Positions 36,700-49,660 are shown, counted from the stretch's first letter. The stretch: DNA of 64,000 bases from Cotesia glomerata (GCF_020080835.1 NC_058160.1:26461152-26525151); one strand, 5' to 3'. Notes: generated by a model from the sequence alone, not told the origin. Program-made: numbers and translations.

Positions 36700-38250
36700 A
36701 GGCTTGTTTGTTATTCAGCTAATTTTTTTTTTACTTTTTTAATCGTAAGTTGATACAATACTCGGGTATTAAATTATTTTGTATTATTTTAAAACGGTTA
36801 GATTTCCTGATCCGTTTGCTCAAGGCTATTACTCAAGTTACGAATTTTAAAATAGATGATTAATTTATTTTTATTTATAAAAATATGAATTATTATTTTA
36901 TTTTACAGTTACGACAAAAATAATGATAATAATTAAAAAAAATTTTTTTTAAAATGACAATTTTTTAAATGGGCAAATTTTACCAATAAAAAAGTTTGGA
37001 AAATCCAAAAGTGCACGCCGCATAATCTCATTTTTCACAATAAAATTGATTAAAATAAAATATAAAAAGCAAAATAATAAAAAATAGAAAATTCTGCTAT
37101 GGTTTAGTGGCGCCATAATTTTAAGGTGAAGAAAAAAAATACTATAATAAAATGTATAGATAGAGATACAAAAAAATACACAGTAATATATTAGTTTTTT
37201 ATAAATAATAATTTAACGACAGCAAATTTAACGCTCATATTAATTGAGAAAGTCCATCGTGTATTACTTTAGATAATAAAAAAAAAAATTATTCCAGTAC
37301 GATCATTTTTTCGACTGATTTTTCCTCATGCACCAATCCATAAATACAGACACACGGACGTCCAGAAAAGATTATTTTTAATGTTATTATTTACTATGTT
37401 AAACAAAATAATTGTTATTGAAATGACACTGAAGTTAGCAGACGTCTAAAAATTTTTGATTTTTTTTTTTTTTAATTAAATTACAACTAAAAAGATATTT
37501 ATAAAAAATTGCACTCATAGTTTTTCAAGTTTTTAACATGTGATATTTTTTTTTTAATTGTTTAATTGAAATTTTTTCGATAAAAAATTTCTAAAAATTT
37601 TGAAATGTCAGCTAACTTCATTTTTATTTGTTGAAATATATTTTTTGTGTCTGACAAATTATTTGACTTGATATTAGTACACTCAGATTAACCTGTAAGT
37701 GCGATATTAATTAAAAAAAAATCAATTTCAGTTTCGAGAAAACTGCTTTTTTTGAAATGTCGAGAGTAGAGCACTAATACCTCAACGCTTCGCTTATGAG
37801 GCGTGCAATAAATTTAAGCAATAAGTACCAATGAAAAATAAATTGATAAAATTAAATTGAATCAAATATAGAATGTGATAGTTTGTTTAAATTTTGTTGA
37901 ACTCGTTTTAATCGTAATTGATTTTAAATCACCAGATAATTAGCATGATTGCAGGCGGAGTTGCACCCATTGACCGGATTTAAATAAAACAAATAAAAAT
38001 ATTAAATATTCCGATATCCATTTACGGATGCGGGATGCTGGAAATTTATCAAGGGCAATCTTTGTATATTGTGTTTATTTTATATTCGATTCCGAAGTAT
38101 GTATAGAGAATGTACAGAGAATACACACAATGCCTGCGGGTAAAAAATTTTCAATGACAGTATCAGGTTTATTGAACAGGGCGTGGTGATGGTATTTGAG
38201 TTAATTTTCATCCGATCTGTTGTCTGGAGGATTATATTATAGTCCAGTAG
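36700..38250. other. spacer between the divergent genes CP-A and CP-B
   Basis: AT-rich shared upstream region of the two head-to-head genes. It holds a palindromic element at 37424-37622 and no coding exon. Shared control of the two promoters is possible but not shown. Confidence 0.4.
37424..37622. repeat. palindromic element, 'TTAGCAGA' family
   Basis: TGACACTGAAGTTAGCAGAC at the left faces AAATGTCAGCTAACTTCA at the right, with an A/T-only interior. Confidence 0.65.
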
Positions 38251-38258
38251 TATATAAA
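38251..38258 (+). promoter_or_regulatory. TATA box of CP-B
   Basis: TATATAAAG lies about 97 bases before the CP-B ATG. Confidence 0.7.
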
Positions 38259-38347
38259 GAGCTGGATGTCAAACATTTGGGAACAGTTGTCTTAGCGAGT
38301 ACTGAGAATCTTCAGCAGCGCTTAAGAAAACCTTTATATTAAAAATC

Positions 38348-39062
38348 ATGAACAAAATTGTAAGATTTTATTATTATTATTATTACTAATTTTTCATTTA
38401 TTGTTATCATTTTTTAATGACTTATTTTTAACTTCCCGCTAAGAAAATTAAAAATTTTTATTAAAAATTTTACAAATAAATTTTTTCAGATTTTAATTGT
38501 CTCATTAATCGGAGCCACAGTGGCAAAGCCCTCGGCTTTATTCCTGAGCCCTGCATTGGTCGAACTAAGACCTGGTGCGCCAATCGGCCTCGATGGCAAA
38601 GTGGTAGACACTCCGGAAGTCGCATTCGCAAAAGCAGAACACGCAGCAGCACATTTGAACGAAAGATTGAACCACGCTTCTGCGCAAAGTCCTATTGAAG
38701 TTCCAGTAGCAAAAATCGACCTGTCTGGAGGAGCTCCTGTCGGAGTAGACGGACGCGTCGTTGACACCCCCGAAGTAGCGTTGGCAAAGGCAGAACACGC
38801 TGCTGCTCACTTAAACGAACAATTGGAGTCCCACAGCGCCGATTCAAACATCTTGACCTACAAGCTCGCGAAACTCCAACCTGGAGCACCAATTGGGCTC
38901 GATGGCCGCGTTCTTGAGACTCCTGAAGTAGCTCTCGCGAGGGCTGAACACGCTGCTGCTCATATCAATGAAAGACTCAACCACGCTGCCAAGGAAGCTG
39001 TCATTCCCACTTACTCTTACTCTTACATTGCTCCGAGTCCTGTTGTTCATTACTATGTTTGA
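38348..39062 (+). CDS. CP-B: secreted cuticle protein with three 18-residue motifs
   Basis: Exons 38348-38359 (ATG, MNKI) and 38490-39062; 194 residues. The join completes a signal peptide (MNKIILIVSLIGATVA). Three motif copies lie at about 33-55, 85-107 and 136-158, each with GAPxGxDGxVxxTPEVA followed by AKAEHAAAH and LNER/INER. The C-terminus is Tyr-rich (PTYSYSYIAP, VVHYYV). The motif is known from cuticle proteins of several insect orders; its biochemical role is not settled. The 95-residue spacing of the earlier neighbour is not found here; copies recur about every 51 residues, suggesting internal duplication. The leader is shared with CP-C. Confidence 0.9.
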
Positions 39063-39118
39063 AATTAATCATTATTAAATTAACGTAACTTAAATGTTGC
39101 TTTGTACAATTAACTGTC

Positions 39119-39124
39119 AATAAA
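39119..39124 (+). terminator. poly(A) signal of CP-B
   Basis: First AATAAA after the stop codon, 57 bases downstream. Confidence 0.6.
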
Positions 39125-39267
39125 AAAATTTAATTTTCAATTATTATTATTATTATATATTATTAAAAATTTTATTTCCTCTGTTTAGAGTTGCGAAACT
39201 TAGATAGAATTGTGGCAAAAAAATATGAGCAATATTTTATTCAACGCAAAATTTAAAAAAAAAAAAA

Positions 39268-40015
39268 AAATCTGGAAAACGGTTGACCCTAAAGGCCATC
39301 CCTGCAACTTCCCGCCAATTCCGTACCTAAACGCTTGAAATTGCACTTATGACGTCTCTGAGCTCTTCGTGCTCAAAAATACAATTTGTGTGTTATTTTG
39401 AGCTCTTCGAGCTCAAAAGGCTGATAGAAGTTTAATAAAACAGTATTTTTTGAATTTTCAAACGGCAATAATTTCTAAATGAATGAATCGATTTTCACGC
39501 AGTTAGCAGTATTCCACGCACTTTTTCAGAATCTATGATAAACTTTTGAACACAAACTGATCGAACCAAAAATCTTAGAGAAATTTGAAAAATTCAGTTT
39601 TTCCGAATTTTTTCGACAACGATAACTCACGAACCAATCAACCAATTTTCACGTTCTTGGTGGCGATCGACGTGATTTTTTGGGCTCTAATAATTATTTT
39701 ATTTCGTTAAAAATGATCCAAAAAGAAATTTCGAAGTTATGTGAAAAAAAACACTTTTTTCGAAATTTTTCGTTTTCGATAACTCTCGAACGAATCAACC
39801 GATTTTGATGGGAATGGTGGCAATCGACGTGGTTTTTTAAGCTTAAGAGCTGATTAGTTTTTGGAATTGATTGGTGAAGCCGTTTAGAAGTTATTCCAAA
39901 AAAACGATTTTTTGAATCGATTCAAATTTTTACGAAATTTAATGGCAATGATACTCTTTGGATCGCCACCTATTTCGATCCGATTGGCCGAGCCGTTCAA
40001 AAGTTATAAGAGGTT

Positions 40016-40055
<40 letters not shown>

Positions 40056-40212
40056 CATGCAGCCGCACGGACCCTATCGCGGAAATAGTCAGGGAAGCTT
40101 CCTGTGACCTTAAAACATCGAGATCTGATGAAAACTCGATTTTCGAAAAACGGGGTAAAACCAATAACTTCCCGATTTTTGAAAATTTTCAATTTTCTTA
40201 GCGGGAAGTTGA
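39268..40212 (+). repeat. interspersed repeat 'GGAAAACGGTTGACCCT', copy 2
   Basis: Longer copy of the repeat at 30867. After the opening block it carries three to four divergent modules of AACTCTCGAACGAATCAACC..CGACGTG type, then an (AC)n run at 40024-40053, and ends TTCTTAGCGGGAAGTTG, whose last part is the complement of CAACTTCCCGC near the start. It is a structured, probably mobile, noncoding element. Confidence 0.75.
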
Positions 40213-40994
40213 AAATTTTTTTTTATTTTTTTTGTTGATCAAAATTTCAATTTTTTATTAACAATAAATACAAACAAAAAAAAATTTTATAACTTCAGTT
40301 AAATTAAAAAAAATGAAACTTTTATCTAATATTGACGCTTTGGCGTCCCAATTGCCTCTTTTTGAAAATTTTCAACAAAAAATTATTTATTTATCTTTTT
40401 TACTATTCAAATTAATTGTAGTACTATATTTATGTATATCTTTAAGGCCCAATTTATTCGAATTTAAATATTTTATAATATCGACGTTCTAATTAGCAAA
40501 TTGTTTAACTCTATTTTAGAGAATCTTCTATTTGTACGAAAAAAACCATTAGTTCAATGTTTATTATCACTTTACAAAACCATTTAATATCATTAATATC
40601 TAATAGAGATATAATATTTTCGTTTGAATTATTCAAATAATTTATAATTGGATTATTGCTACATCAAAATTTTAAAAAATCACCCTCTAAAAAATAAGGA
40701 GTTAAACAAATTGCTAATTAGACCGTCGATATTAAAAAGCTAAAATTCCATTTTTTCTTTTGTAGTTCATAAATAAGTATGATAATTGCACAATTAATTT
40801 CGCTTGATCTATATTTATTAACAAGACAAATTCAATTACAATTTCATCAACTTATAAAACGTAAAAAATGTAATTTTTTTCTTTTTTCATAAATTGAAAA
40901 ATGATTCAAAAATTGAATTTTGTTTATTAAATTAAAAAGTAAATACAAATTTTCGCTAAAATAAAGATCAATCATTCTTAAAATTATAAATACA

Positions 40995-41217
40995 CACAGA
41001 AAAAAAAGTGTTCTTGAGTAAAGCATATATTTTTGAAGAGCTCAATATTCTTGATTTGAGTAGAAAAATTCTTGATTTAAGAAAATTTTTCTTGATTTAA
41101 GGAAATTTTACTTAATTCAAGAATTTTTCGTCTTGATTCTAGACAATTACCCTCTTCAAAATTATATTCTTGGTTCAAGAATTTTTCTCTTGAAACAAGT
41201 TAATTTTTTTTTCTGTG
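40995..41217. mobile_element. palindromic element with CACAGAAAAAAAAG termini
   Basis: CACAGAAAAAAAAGTGTTCT at the left faces TTTTTTTTTCTGTG at the right. The interior has repeated TTCTTGATT and AATCAAGAA blocks in inverted order. Confidence 0.65.
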
Positions 41218-42363
41218 CAAGTATAAATATTTTCATTTTTGACAAAAATTCAAAAAAAAATATTTTTAAAAATCAATTTTATAATGCTTCTGTCATATTC
41301 GACAATTGATCAGCTCGGAATTTAAAAGCGGCTTTGTTCAGTAAAGAATTCTGTATTACATTAAATAAACAATTACTCTTACAGTCTACAATACGATACA
41401 AAAATAAACATTTTAATGAAAAAAAAAAAAAAAAAAAACTTTATTAATTGAAAAAAAATTTTTTATTCATTATCAATAAATATTCACTCATGAAAAATAA
41501 ATGACAGCGCGTAACAATCAATTACTGTAATAAAACAAGCAATTATCGAGATTTAATGAAACGAAAAAATAATGAATAAATTAAAGCATTAAATTTAATA
41601 AGCTCGTTAAATAAATGCCCGTAAAAACAAACCAGTGATTTAAAAGTAATAAAATAAAACAATGATACGGTATGTGCTTATATTATGAAGTAAATAATTG
41701 AACAAAATAATGAAATATTAAAATGAAATAAAATAGTGGGAGTAAAACTCATGCACATAACAGCAGTCATTTGATGAAGGATACTTATATTAGTGATTAT
41801 AAGTATGATAGTGATTTAAAATCTAATACTCAAGGCCGTGACAACGGATCTATTGTGCGACCTAATTGACTCGGCCTGAGTATGGTGCAAGCAGTAGCCA
41901 CGGCTCTCATACTCCCGTAGTGTCATGATCCATTTGTCAAGCACCGGTACTCATACGGCAGCAGCAACAGCAGGTCATCGAGAGATTATCAGTCGATTCT
42001 ATCGCCGACTAGACTACGCTGTTATTTCACTCCCACCCACCGCATTTTTATCCTATTCCTATCCCTATACCTGGTCTAGAGCCATGTCACGTTCCTCTAC
42101 TCTGACTATGACGGGACAAGATCAAATATGTTGCGACATCGGTATCACTTTCTTGTCTTCGACTCAACAAACATTAGTTATCTCAGCCAATTCTATTAAT
42201 TTTCCCGCTGAAATTCCTAATGTAATTGTAACTAATTTTTTTTCATTGGCCAATTTATTTTGGAGATTAATTCCTGATTGATTAACTTTAAAAATTTTTT
42301 TGAATTATTTTACGGTATTCAAAATTTGAAAAATTAATTAGCTTTGTACGGAAGTGATTAGTA

Positions 42364-42607
42364 CACTGACAGAAGGATTTTTTAGTATTTAAGAAGATTT
42401 CTTTGTATATAAGAAATCATTTCTCAAACATTATTTCTTAGTATTTAAAAAATATTTCTTAGTATTTAAGAAATATTTCTTAGTATTTATATTTCTTAGT
42501 ATTTAAGAAATATTTCTTAAATACTAAGAAATATTTTTTAAATACTAAAAAATGATGTTTAAAAAATGATTTCTTAAATACATAGAAATTGTCTTAAATA
42601 ATAAGTG
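42364..42607. mobile_element. palindromic element with CACTGATAGAAGGAT termini, copy 2 (decayed)
   Basis: Left end CACTGACAGAAGGATTTTTT. The interior is TTAGTATTTAAGAAATATTT repeats and their complements. The right end is degraded, leaving AAGTG before TA. Confidence 0.7.
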
Positions 42608-43680
42608 TATAATAAAAGTACTGTTATGTAATTTTTTCTAAATCAATGTTTACGTTTGTAAAATTATCTCTGTATAAGAAATTTTTCTTCTATATTTAGC
42701 AAATTTGATTTTTTATTTAATTATAAAATTAATCTAATTCTTTGAATATATTATATTTTTATATTAATTTGTCTGTTTATATTTTATTCCATTATTTTTT
42801 TATTTCTTAAATAATTATTTCTTCAATAAAATTTTTGTAATTTAAGTTTTATAAAAAGTTTATTTTCTAACTTTTTAAGTTATTAATTTATATTGTTAAA
42901 AGTGAAATTAATAAAGATTTACAAAAGTACAAAATTTTATTTTTAAATAATTTTTTATTCAATTTTTAAGCAAAAATTTTAATAGTTAATCATTTTTTTT
43001 AAATATTTAGGCAAAAAATGTTTTTTTAGCATTAAATATTTCAAATTATGTTTTTCTTCTAATTGCCATAAAAATTAAAATTTCTTAACAAAAAAAAAGA
43101 GATTATATTAAAAAAATAAAAAAAATTTATAAAGTTCTCTAGTAAAACATTATTTATCAATTTCAATAATTATTTATTGATTAATTTATTTAAATAATTC
43201 AAAATAAGACATAAATTGCTCGAGTAAAAAATGATCACGATCCCCATAAATATAAAAATAAAAATAAAACACCAAAAGACACGAGATACAAGATGACCAA
43301 TGGCATTGCCCGACCGAGGGTTTCTTCTTTCAAATGTCAAGGTCGTGATACCGATCCTTGAGTAATGACAAAAGCGGTGTCGAGTGAACGGGTGTGGCCA
43401 TCAAATCGCCACTGTATTATCTCTCTTGTTAATACTTTATTATTATTATTATCATTATACTATACACAGAGAGATAGATATCTGAGCAAGTACTCGTGCG
43501 CGATCTTGGTCGCGGGACCTAGTCACTTACACCAGTTGTAAGTGCCCTGCTCCTTTTCACCTTCGTCATCGTATATCGTATCGCCTTGGAGGTTGGAGCC
43601 GCTAGAGTGCCAAGGGGGAGCTGCAAACCGCCTCTTGCCTCCTATCTTCGTAGCGGGGAGAAAGACTCACCAGAGAGAAC

Positions 43681-43688
43681 TATATAAG
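43681..43688 (+). promoter_or_regulatory. TATA box of CP-C
   Basis: CTATATAAGTCG lies 140 bases before the ATG. The leader AGCGAGTACTG..CCAGCAGCGCTTA follows at 43746-43772. Confidence 0.65.
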
Positions 43689-43820
43689 TCGATGCCATAC
43701 GTTCACCAGGAAGACTAACACCACGCAGCCTTCAGCGTGAGGACAGCGAGTACTGGAGCTCCAGCAGCGCTTATATTTTTTCATTTATTAATTACGTTTA
43801 TTATTTTTATATAAATCATC

Positions 43821-45061
43821 ATGAACAAATTTTTGGTATGTTCAAAATTTTTTATTATTAACAAAAAAAAATTTTTTTTTTTATTGACAAAAATTTAATA
43901 TTTTTTTTTATTAACAAAAAATCAATAATTAATTTGATGTTTTTTTTTTATTTTTTTAATTAAAATAAAAAATAAAAAATAAAAAATTTTTTTTTAAATA
44001 AATTTAATATTTTTCTTAAATTTTAATCATTAAAAAAAAAAAAATTTACTAATTAATAACTTTAATGCAAATTGGAATAAAATTATTTAATTATTATTGC
44101 AATTAAACAAATTAATCTAATTCTATAATTTAATTAAAGATTGTCCTATCAATGGCGGTAGCCAGCCAAGCGGCTTACCAAGAATTTGGGCCTCAAAAAT
44201 TCGGCCCCCAAGATTACGGAGTAGGACATCAAGAATACGCGCATCAGCCTCAACCGATCCACAACCAGCGCTTCGCTCCTCCAGCACCAGTCGGACACGA
44301 CGGTAACGTGATCGATACCCCGGAAGTCGCTCAAGCTAAGGCCGCACATTTCGAAGAATACGCGAAAGCTAAGGCACGCGCTGCTGCCTCCCAGGAAAAG
44401 GAACCCTTGGACTCTCACCCTCATTACCAGCAATACGAATCACCTGCTCCAGTCCACCGCGCTCCAACTTCTGTTCACTTCGCTCCTGCTGCAGTCCATC
44501 ATGCTCCAGCTCCAGTCCACCAAGCACCAGCTCCTCTTCCCAGCTACAGATTGGCCTCCTCGCACTACCCGGTCTCAGAGCCCCACTACCACAATGCTGA
44601 GCCGCACTTCAACCCAGAACCCGCGAGCTACAACCACCAGCCGGCTTCTCACCATTTTGCGGGTCCCGTCGCACCCAAGGCTCACTTCCAGCCCGCTCCT
44701 TTGGCTAAAGATGGAACTGTCATCGACACTCCCGAGGTAGCTGCTCTGAAGGCCGCTAGGTTGGCTGAACTCGCTGATGCTGAAGCCAGGGCTGCTAAAT
44801 ACGCTGGAGATAATTATGATGAGCAAGGTTTGTTTCTTCTTTTTCTTTTTTTTTTTTTTTTTTTGTGAAATTATAAATTAGAAAATTTTTTTAGGATTCA
44901 ACGCTGGACATGAAGGACACGGAGCTCCGGCTCCAGTTCAGTACAACTCAGCTTACCCCGCGCAGCCAGCTTACTCTCCCTACGGAAAAGCTGGATACCA
45001 GCCGGCTCCGTCTTACAACTCGAAATTATATCAATCCCAACAGCTCATAGGATCTTACTGA
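43821..45061 (+). CDS. CP-C: secreted His/Pro/Ala-rich cuticle protein with two 18-residue motifs
   Basis: Exons 43821-43835 (MNKFL), 44140-44827 and 44895-45061; 289 residues. The first join forms the signal peptide MNKFLIVLSMAVASQA. Motif copies lie at about 53-76 (VGHDGNVIDTPEVAQAKAAH) and 190-214 (LAKDGTVIDTPEVAALKAAR). Between them is a low-complexity stretch rich in AP, VH and HAPAPVH repeats. Exon 3 adds a Gln/Tyr/Pro-rich tail (YQPAPSYNSKLYQSQQ). The exon 2 donor is CAAG|GTTTGT; reading on without splicing only adds a run of Phe and a stop, so the splice is preferred. Probable structural component of cuticle. Confidence 0.9.
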
Positions 45062-45121
45062 AATGGACTATCTAAATTTATGTTGTTAAGTAATACTCTC
45101 GCCGTGTACATAATTTAGGCC

Positions 45122-45127
45122 AATAAA
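45122..45127 (+). terminator. poly(A) signal of CP-C
   Basis: AATAAA 61 bases after the stop codon. Confidence 0.6.
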
Positions 45128-47264
45128 TTTGTCTTTTTCTACAGTATAATCATTTAGTTTATTTGTTTTTATTTAATTAATTAATTACTCCTCAGCTGAA
45201 AAAATTGAGTTGGTTCAAAAGAAAAAATTTTAAATTAAAGATTGGAAAAGTTTGATTATTTTGAATCAAACAAAATTCTTGAATCAAATGAAATCTTTTA
45301 ATCTGATTGATTTTAAATAATTTAATTTTCATTTAACAACGATCTTGATTCAAAATTTTATCTGTGGAGCCAAATTAATTTTTTTATCAATGCACGAAAT
45401 GTATGATAGATATTAAAATCATAAAAAATTTAAGGAAATAGTAAGTATTCAATTATCAAGCTAAACTAATTTGTTTTTTTATAAATTACTCATATATTAA
45501 ATAACAATTTAAAAAATATTAATTGGATGTGATAAGTATTCAAGAACTAGTAATTTATATATTCCCGATTAAAAGAATACATTTTTTTTAGTAAGGGTAA
45601 TTTATTATGATATTGAAATTAACAAAAATTTTAAGTTTTTTTAAATTCTTTTTTATAAATAATTGTATAGAAAATTTAAAAAAAATAATAAAAGATGAAA
45701 TTTGAAAAAAAAACTACGGAATAAGTTTTTTATTTTCTTAGTAATAATTTATTTTTTTAATTAAACCAAAAATAGCCAAATTTTTGGTAATTTCAATATC
45801 ATGAATCATAATTTAGTTAGTAACTTAATTTTAAATCTAAATTATAATTTAATTCCAAAAATTATTTAAAAGTAATCTAACAATTTTTTAATAAAAAAGT
45901 TACAATTTTATAAAAAATTATCTTATTCATTAAATTCTTCGCGTGTATTCAAAACAGTTTAATTTTTCAATTAATCAAATATCAATTAGAATAATAAAAT
46001 TGTAAAAAAAAATAAACATTATTTTCCTGAAAAAAATATTATAATTTCCCCCGAATTTTCCTAAAAAAAAAAAAAAAAGCAATGATTTCTATTTAAAAAA
46101 ATATCAATAGAAGTTGTTGGTTACATGACCTACTTTTTTAAATAGTTACACATACCAATAAAAAAGGCAAAATAGTAAAATTATTTAGAAGCATGACCGA
46201 GTTAATTTTTCAACTCATTCAACCAAAAACACTTGAGTAATATTTATTTTCATCATAATAACAACAATTATTATTACTATTTATATTTATATTTAGTAAC
46301 ACGAATAATTAAAAAAAATAATTCACAGCAAAAAGTAAAATATGTGGATGGATATTCATATTGCGTAGACATTAAATAAATGCAAATATAAATTAATACT
46401 TATAAATTTATATACAAGTTTAGTACAAAAAAAGAAAGTAAAGTATTGCCTTAAAGTACTGTTGCGGTCGAGCTGTGAACAATAATGTTAACTCTAGCAT
46501 GCCAATAATAACGTAACAATTATTCAATAGATATTTTTTTTTCACAACTCACTTATTAATGCACACTATTTATTATTTATTTATTTATTTATTGTCTAGT
46601 TTAAATAAACATAGCTTACAGTTTAAGTTTATTATTGAAATAAAAGTGAATCGTTAAATATTTAATGAGCCATTGTTGTTTTTTTTTTAATAATTCAATG
46701 AAGAATTACTGTGCAGTTTTGCACCGAAAATAAAAATTATGATTCACTGTTAAATTCCCAGATTAGCGATAATAACAAAACAGAACACGAGAAGAAGAGA
46801 TCATACAATCATACGTAGGAAGATAGAGAATTGGCGATTGCGACATAGGTCACGGTGAGGACGTGAGAAGGTACGCCGGCACTCAACCGTACAGAACTTA
46901 AATGTATATTACTAACTTGAGTTTCTGTACAGAATAGAGTCTAAACTATGAAAGAGTTTAAGAGCAACATTAAACAACACAACTTAACTCGAGACTAAGT
47001 TTAAGGCTCAAGACGGTGCGCTACAAAACTAGAAACTATAATAGAGGCCAGATGCATTACATATACATATTGCACATATATAGGTACTGTGAACTAACAG
47101 ATGGAGGATCATGATTTGTTGAGTTGTTTAAACTCCGCTCATTTAAGTCTGGGTAAAATAATAAAAGGTCAGGACCCTCTGCCTCTAACAAATATAATAC
47201 TAATTTGGATAATATTCTTCTTTTTGCATTTACTGAATTTTAATTACAAAAAATTATTTTTTAA

Positions 47265-48760
47265 TTTTCAAAATAGATTTTTTAGGTTTAATTTAGTATC
47301 ATTAGAAAGGCCTTGGTCTAAATTTGCGCCTTTTCAAGGTTTCATAAAATTTTCAATAGTTGATTTATTACACTGATAGAAAGATTTGTTTATAGTAAAA
47401 AATATTTTTTAATATTTAACAAATTATTTATTAAAGACTACTTTTTAGTCCTTAACAAATATTTTTTAGTATTTAAAAAGATTTATTAATATTTAATAAA
47501 TGAATATCAGATTTATTAAATACAAACAAATCATTTTAAATACTAAGGAATATTTTTTTAATACTAAAAAGTGGTCTCTAATAAATGATTTGTTAACTAT
47601 TAACAAATATTCTTTAATACAAATAAATCCTTCTATCAGTGTATAAGTTTTCAAAGTAGTTATAAATAGATTAAAATATCAAGCTAGATAAAATTTGTTT
47701 ATTTATTTTGTTTTGTACGTATTAGTTTAATTATGTGCCAAATATTAATTCACATAATTAAAAAAATAAGTAAAATAATCTAACAGGCATGTTTTTACTA
47801 TAAGTGAAATTATACAGTAAAATTTAGTACCATCGAAAAAGTCGTAATCTGAATGTATGTTTTTTCACGGTTTGATATTTTTTCGGCAATAGTCATTTTA
47901 TCATCTAAATAATTAAGAGAATAATAAAAATTTTGTGACGGGCATATTTTTATTTTAAAAGTAATTTTTATAGTTAAATTTTGTATCATCAGAAAGTTCT
48001 TAACGTGAATTTTTGCTTTTTCCCGATTATATTTATTTTTTGTAATAGTCAATTTTTTATGTAAAATTTTTGGATGAGTTTTGAATAGTTTGTTCCATAA
48101 ATTTATTACGTAAAATTTTCTCTTAAATTATTGATTATTGATCCTGTGACAGCAATATTATTTTTATATTCCTTGAAAAGTACCCAAACTATTTACATTT
48201 CTATCAAAAAATCATTAAACCAAAATTTTTTATCTCCAATTTTTAATTATCGGCAGTTTACTCACTTTAGGTTGCAAGTTAATAATTAAGATATTTATAA
48301 ATTTAATGTCTTAACAATTTCCAAACTTAATGAGTCATATAAGGTCGCAAAATTCAAAAGTACAGGTTCCGTAATTAAAACTAGCACTACTTACTTAAAT
48401 TATAAACATTTTATGCGACTAGATAATAAGCAAAATGCGACAAGTGTAACTAAAAATCGAATCAAAAAATAAAAATAAGAACCAATAAGTCACCCTTATT
48501 TATTTGTACCCAAACTATTTATATTTCTATCAAAAAATCATTAAGCCAAAATTTTTTACCCACAATTTTTTATTATCGGCAGTCATATAGTCACTTTAGG
48601 TTGCTAATAACTGATAACTATCCACATATAAACTTTACTTCAATTTTTTAATCATAAATTTAAAATTACCACGAATAATTTGTGATTAGAATAAATTCTG
48701 TCTTGTAAAATTCGATTAAAAATCAATTCAATTATTAAAAAGTTCGTTCAATAAATTTAT
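47265..48760 (+). repeat. left arm of a large inverted duplication
   Basis: Matches, in inverted order and with moderate divergence, about 51490-53190 in CP-D intron 2. Shared landmarks include AGTTTTCAAAG, CGACTAGATAATAAGCAAAA and CACTTTAGGTTGC. The two arms differ by insertions: a 271-bp palindrome is present only here at 47371, while two others occur only in the right arm. Tandem ~140-bp units with GTGAAAAGGCATAAATTC (or complement) lie within each arm. Confidence 0.8.
47371..47641. mobile_element. 271-bp palindromic element with CACTGATAGAAGGAT termini, copy 3
   Basis: Starts CACTGATAGAAAGATTTGTT, ends AAATCCTTCTATCAGTG, with TA on both sides. The matching place in the inverted arm (about 53091) lacks it, which shows the insertion and the TA duplication directly. 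Confidence 0.9.
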
Positions 48761-48789
48761 TCCGTAAAATTTTATCTCAAATTATTAAT

Positions 48790-49175
48790 TATAATTATTG
48801 ATTCTGTGACTGTAAAATTATTTTTAAAGTTTCACCAAAAGTATACAAATTATTATTTATATTTTTATTAAAAATATCAAAAAACCATTAAGTCAAACTT
48901 TTTCATCCCCAATTTTTAATATTCAGCAGTCAACTCACTTTAGGTTGCAAGTTAATAATTAAGATATTTATAAATTCAATGTCTTAAAAATTTCCAAACT
49001 TAATGAGCTATATAAAGTCGTAAAATTCAAAAGTACAGCTTCCATAATTAAAACTAGCACTACTTACTTAAATTATAAACATTTTATGCGACTAGATTGT
49101 AGATAGTAAGAAAAAAGCGACAAGTGCAACTAAAAATCGAACTAAAAAATAAAAATAAGAACCAATAAGTCGTTA
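48790..49175 (+). repeat. direct repeat of about 48118-48490
   Basis: Both units carry GGTTGCAAGTTAATAATTAA, AACTAGCACTACTTACTTAA and AAGAACCAATAAGTC in the same order, with modest divergence. Confidence 0.75.
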
Positions 49176-49548
49176 TTAATTTTCTCCGCGTCAATCTGTG
49201 ACTGTAATGGCCTGTTTATTTTATGCAATGTAATGTAATAATAATTAAAAAAGCCATGGTGTGTACACATAAATCATATATACTCAATATATTAATTAAA
49301 ATGTTATTGCATACGCAATCGTATCACTATCCACATTCACTGTTAACGTTATCACGCAGGAAAAAGCATGAATTTTTAAAAGCGCGTGAGTACTAATGAG
49401 CACTGACGTGATCGCAATGTCTATGCACGTGAAAAATAACCAGTTAAAGGTAATTAAAGTAGACGAGTAATTACAGGTGAGTATTGATGGGGGTGCGCCA
49501 GTAATCCATACATGGGTGACCATCAGCCAGTGACCACTGACAAGACGA

Positions 49549-49556
49549 TATAAAAG
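49549..49556 (+). promoter_or_regulatory. TATA box of CP-D
   Basis: GATATAAAAGC lies about 110 bases before the ATG. Confidence 0.65.
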
Positions 49557-49660
49557 CATCGCGAATGCAATTTCTAGTGCATTCTCACTCCACGGTTCAC
49601 TATTACTGTTTGTTTGTTTAATTAGTTGTTTATATTTTTATTATTCAACAAACTTTAACC

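Larger units (their letters stand above)
40213..43680. other. spacer between CP-B and CP-C
   Basis: AT-rich with two palindromic elements (40995, 42364). Bases 41820-42160 are less AT-rich and carry an uninterrupted 118-codon frame at 41925-42281 (+) starting MIHLSSTGTHTAAATAGHRE. It is Ser/Thr-rich with no signal peptide, splice context or recognisable domain, so it is more likely a conserved noncoding or chance frame than a gene. Bases 43480-43680 are again GC-richer and form the CP-C promoter region. Confidence 0.4.
45130..49548. other. spacer between CP-C and CP-D
   Basis: No coding exon is recognised. The 3' half, from about 47265, is built of repeats that recur inverted in CP-D intron 2, plus a partial direct repeat within itself (about 48118-48490 against 48790-49170). 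Confidence 0.5.

Noticed and set aside
44149..44433. Minus-strand ORFs across the cuticle genes
   Set aside because: They are shadows of GC-richer coding sequence on the plus strand, with no start context or domain.
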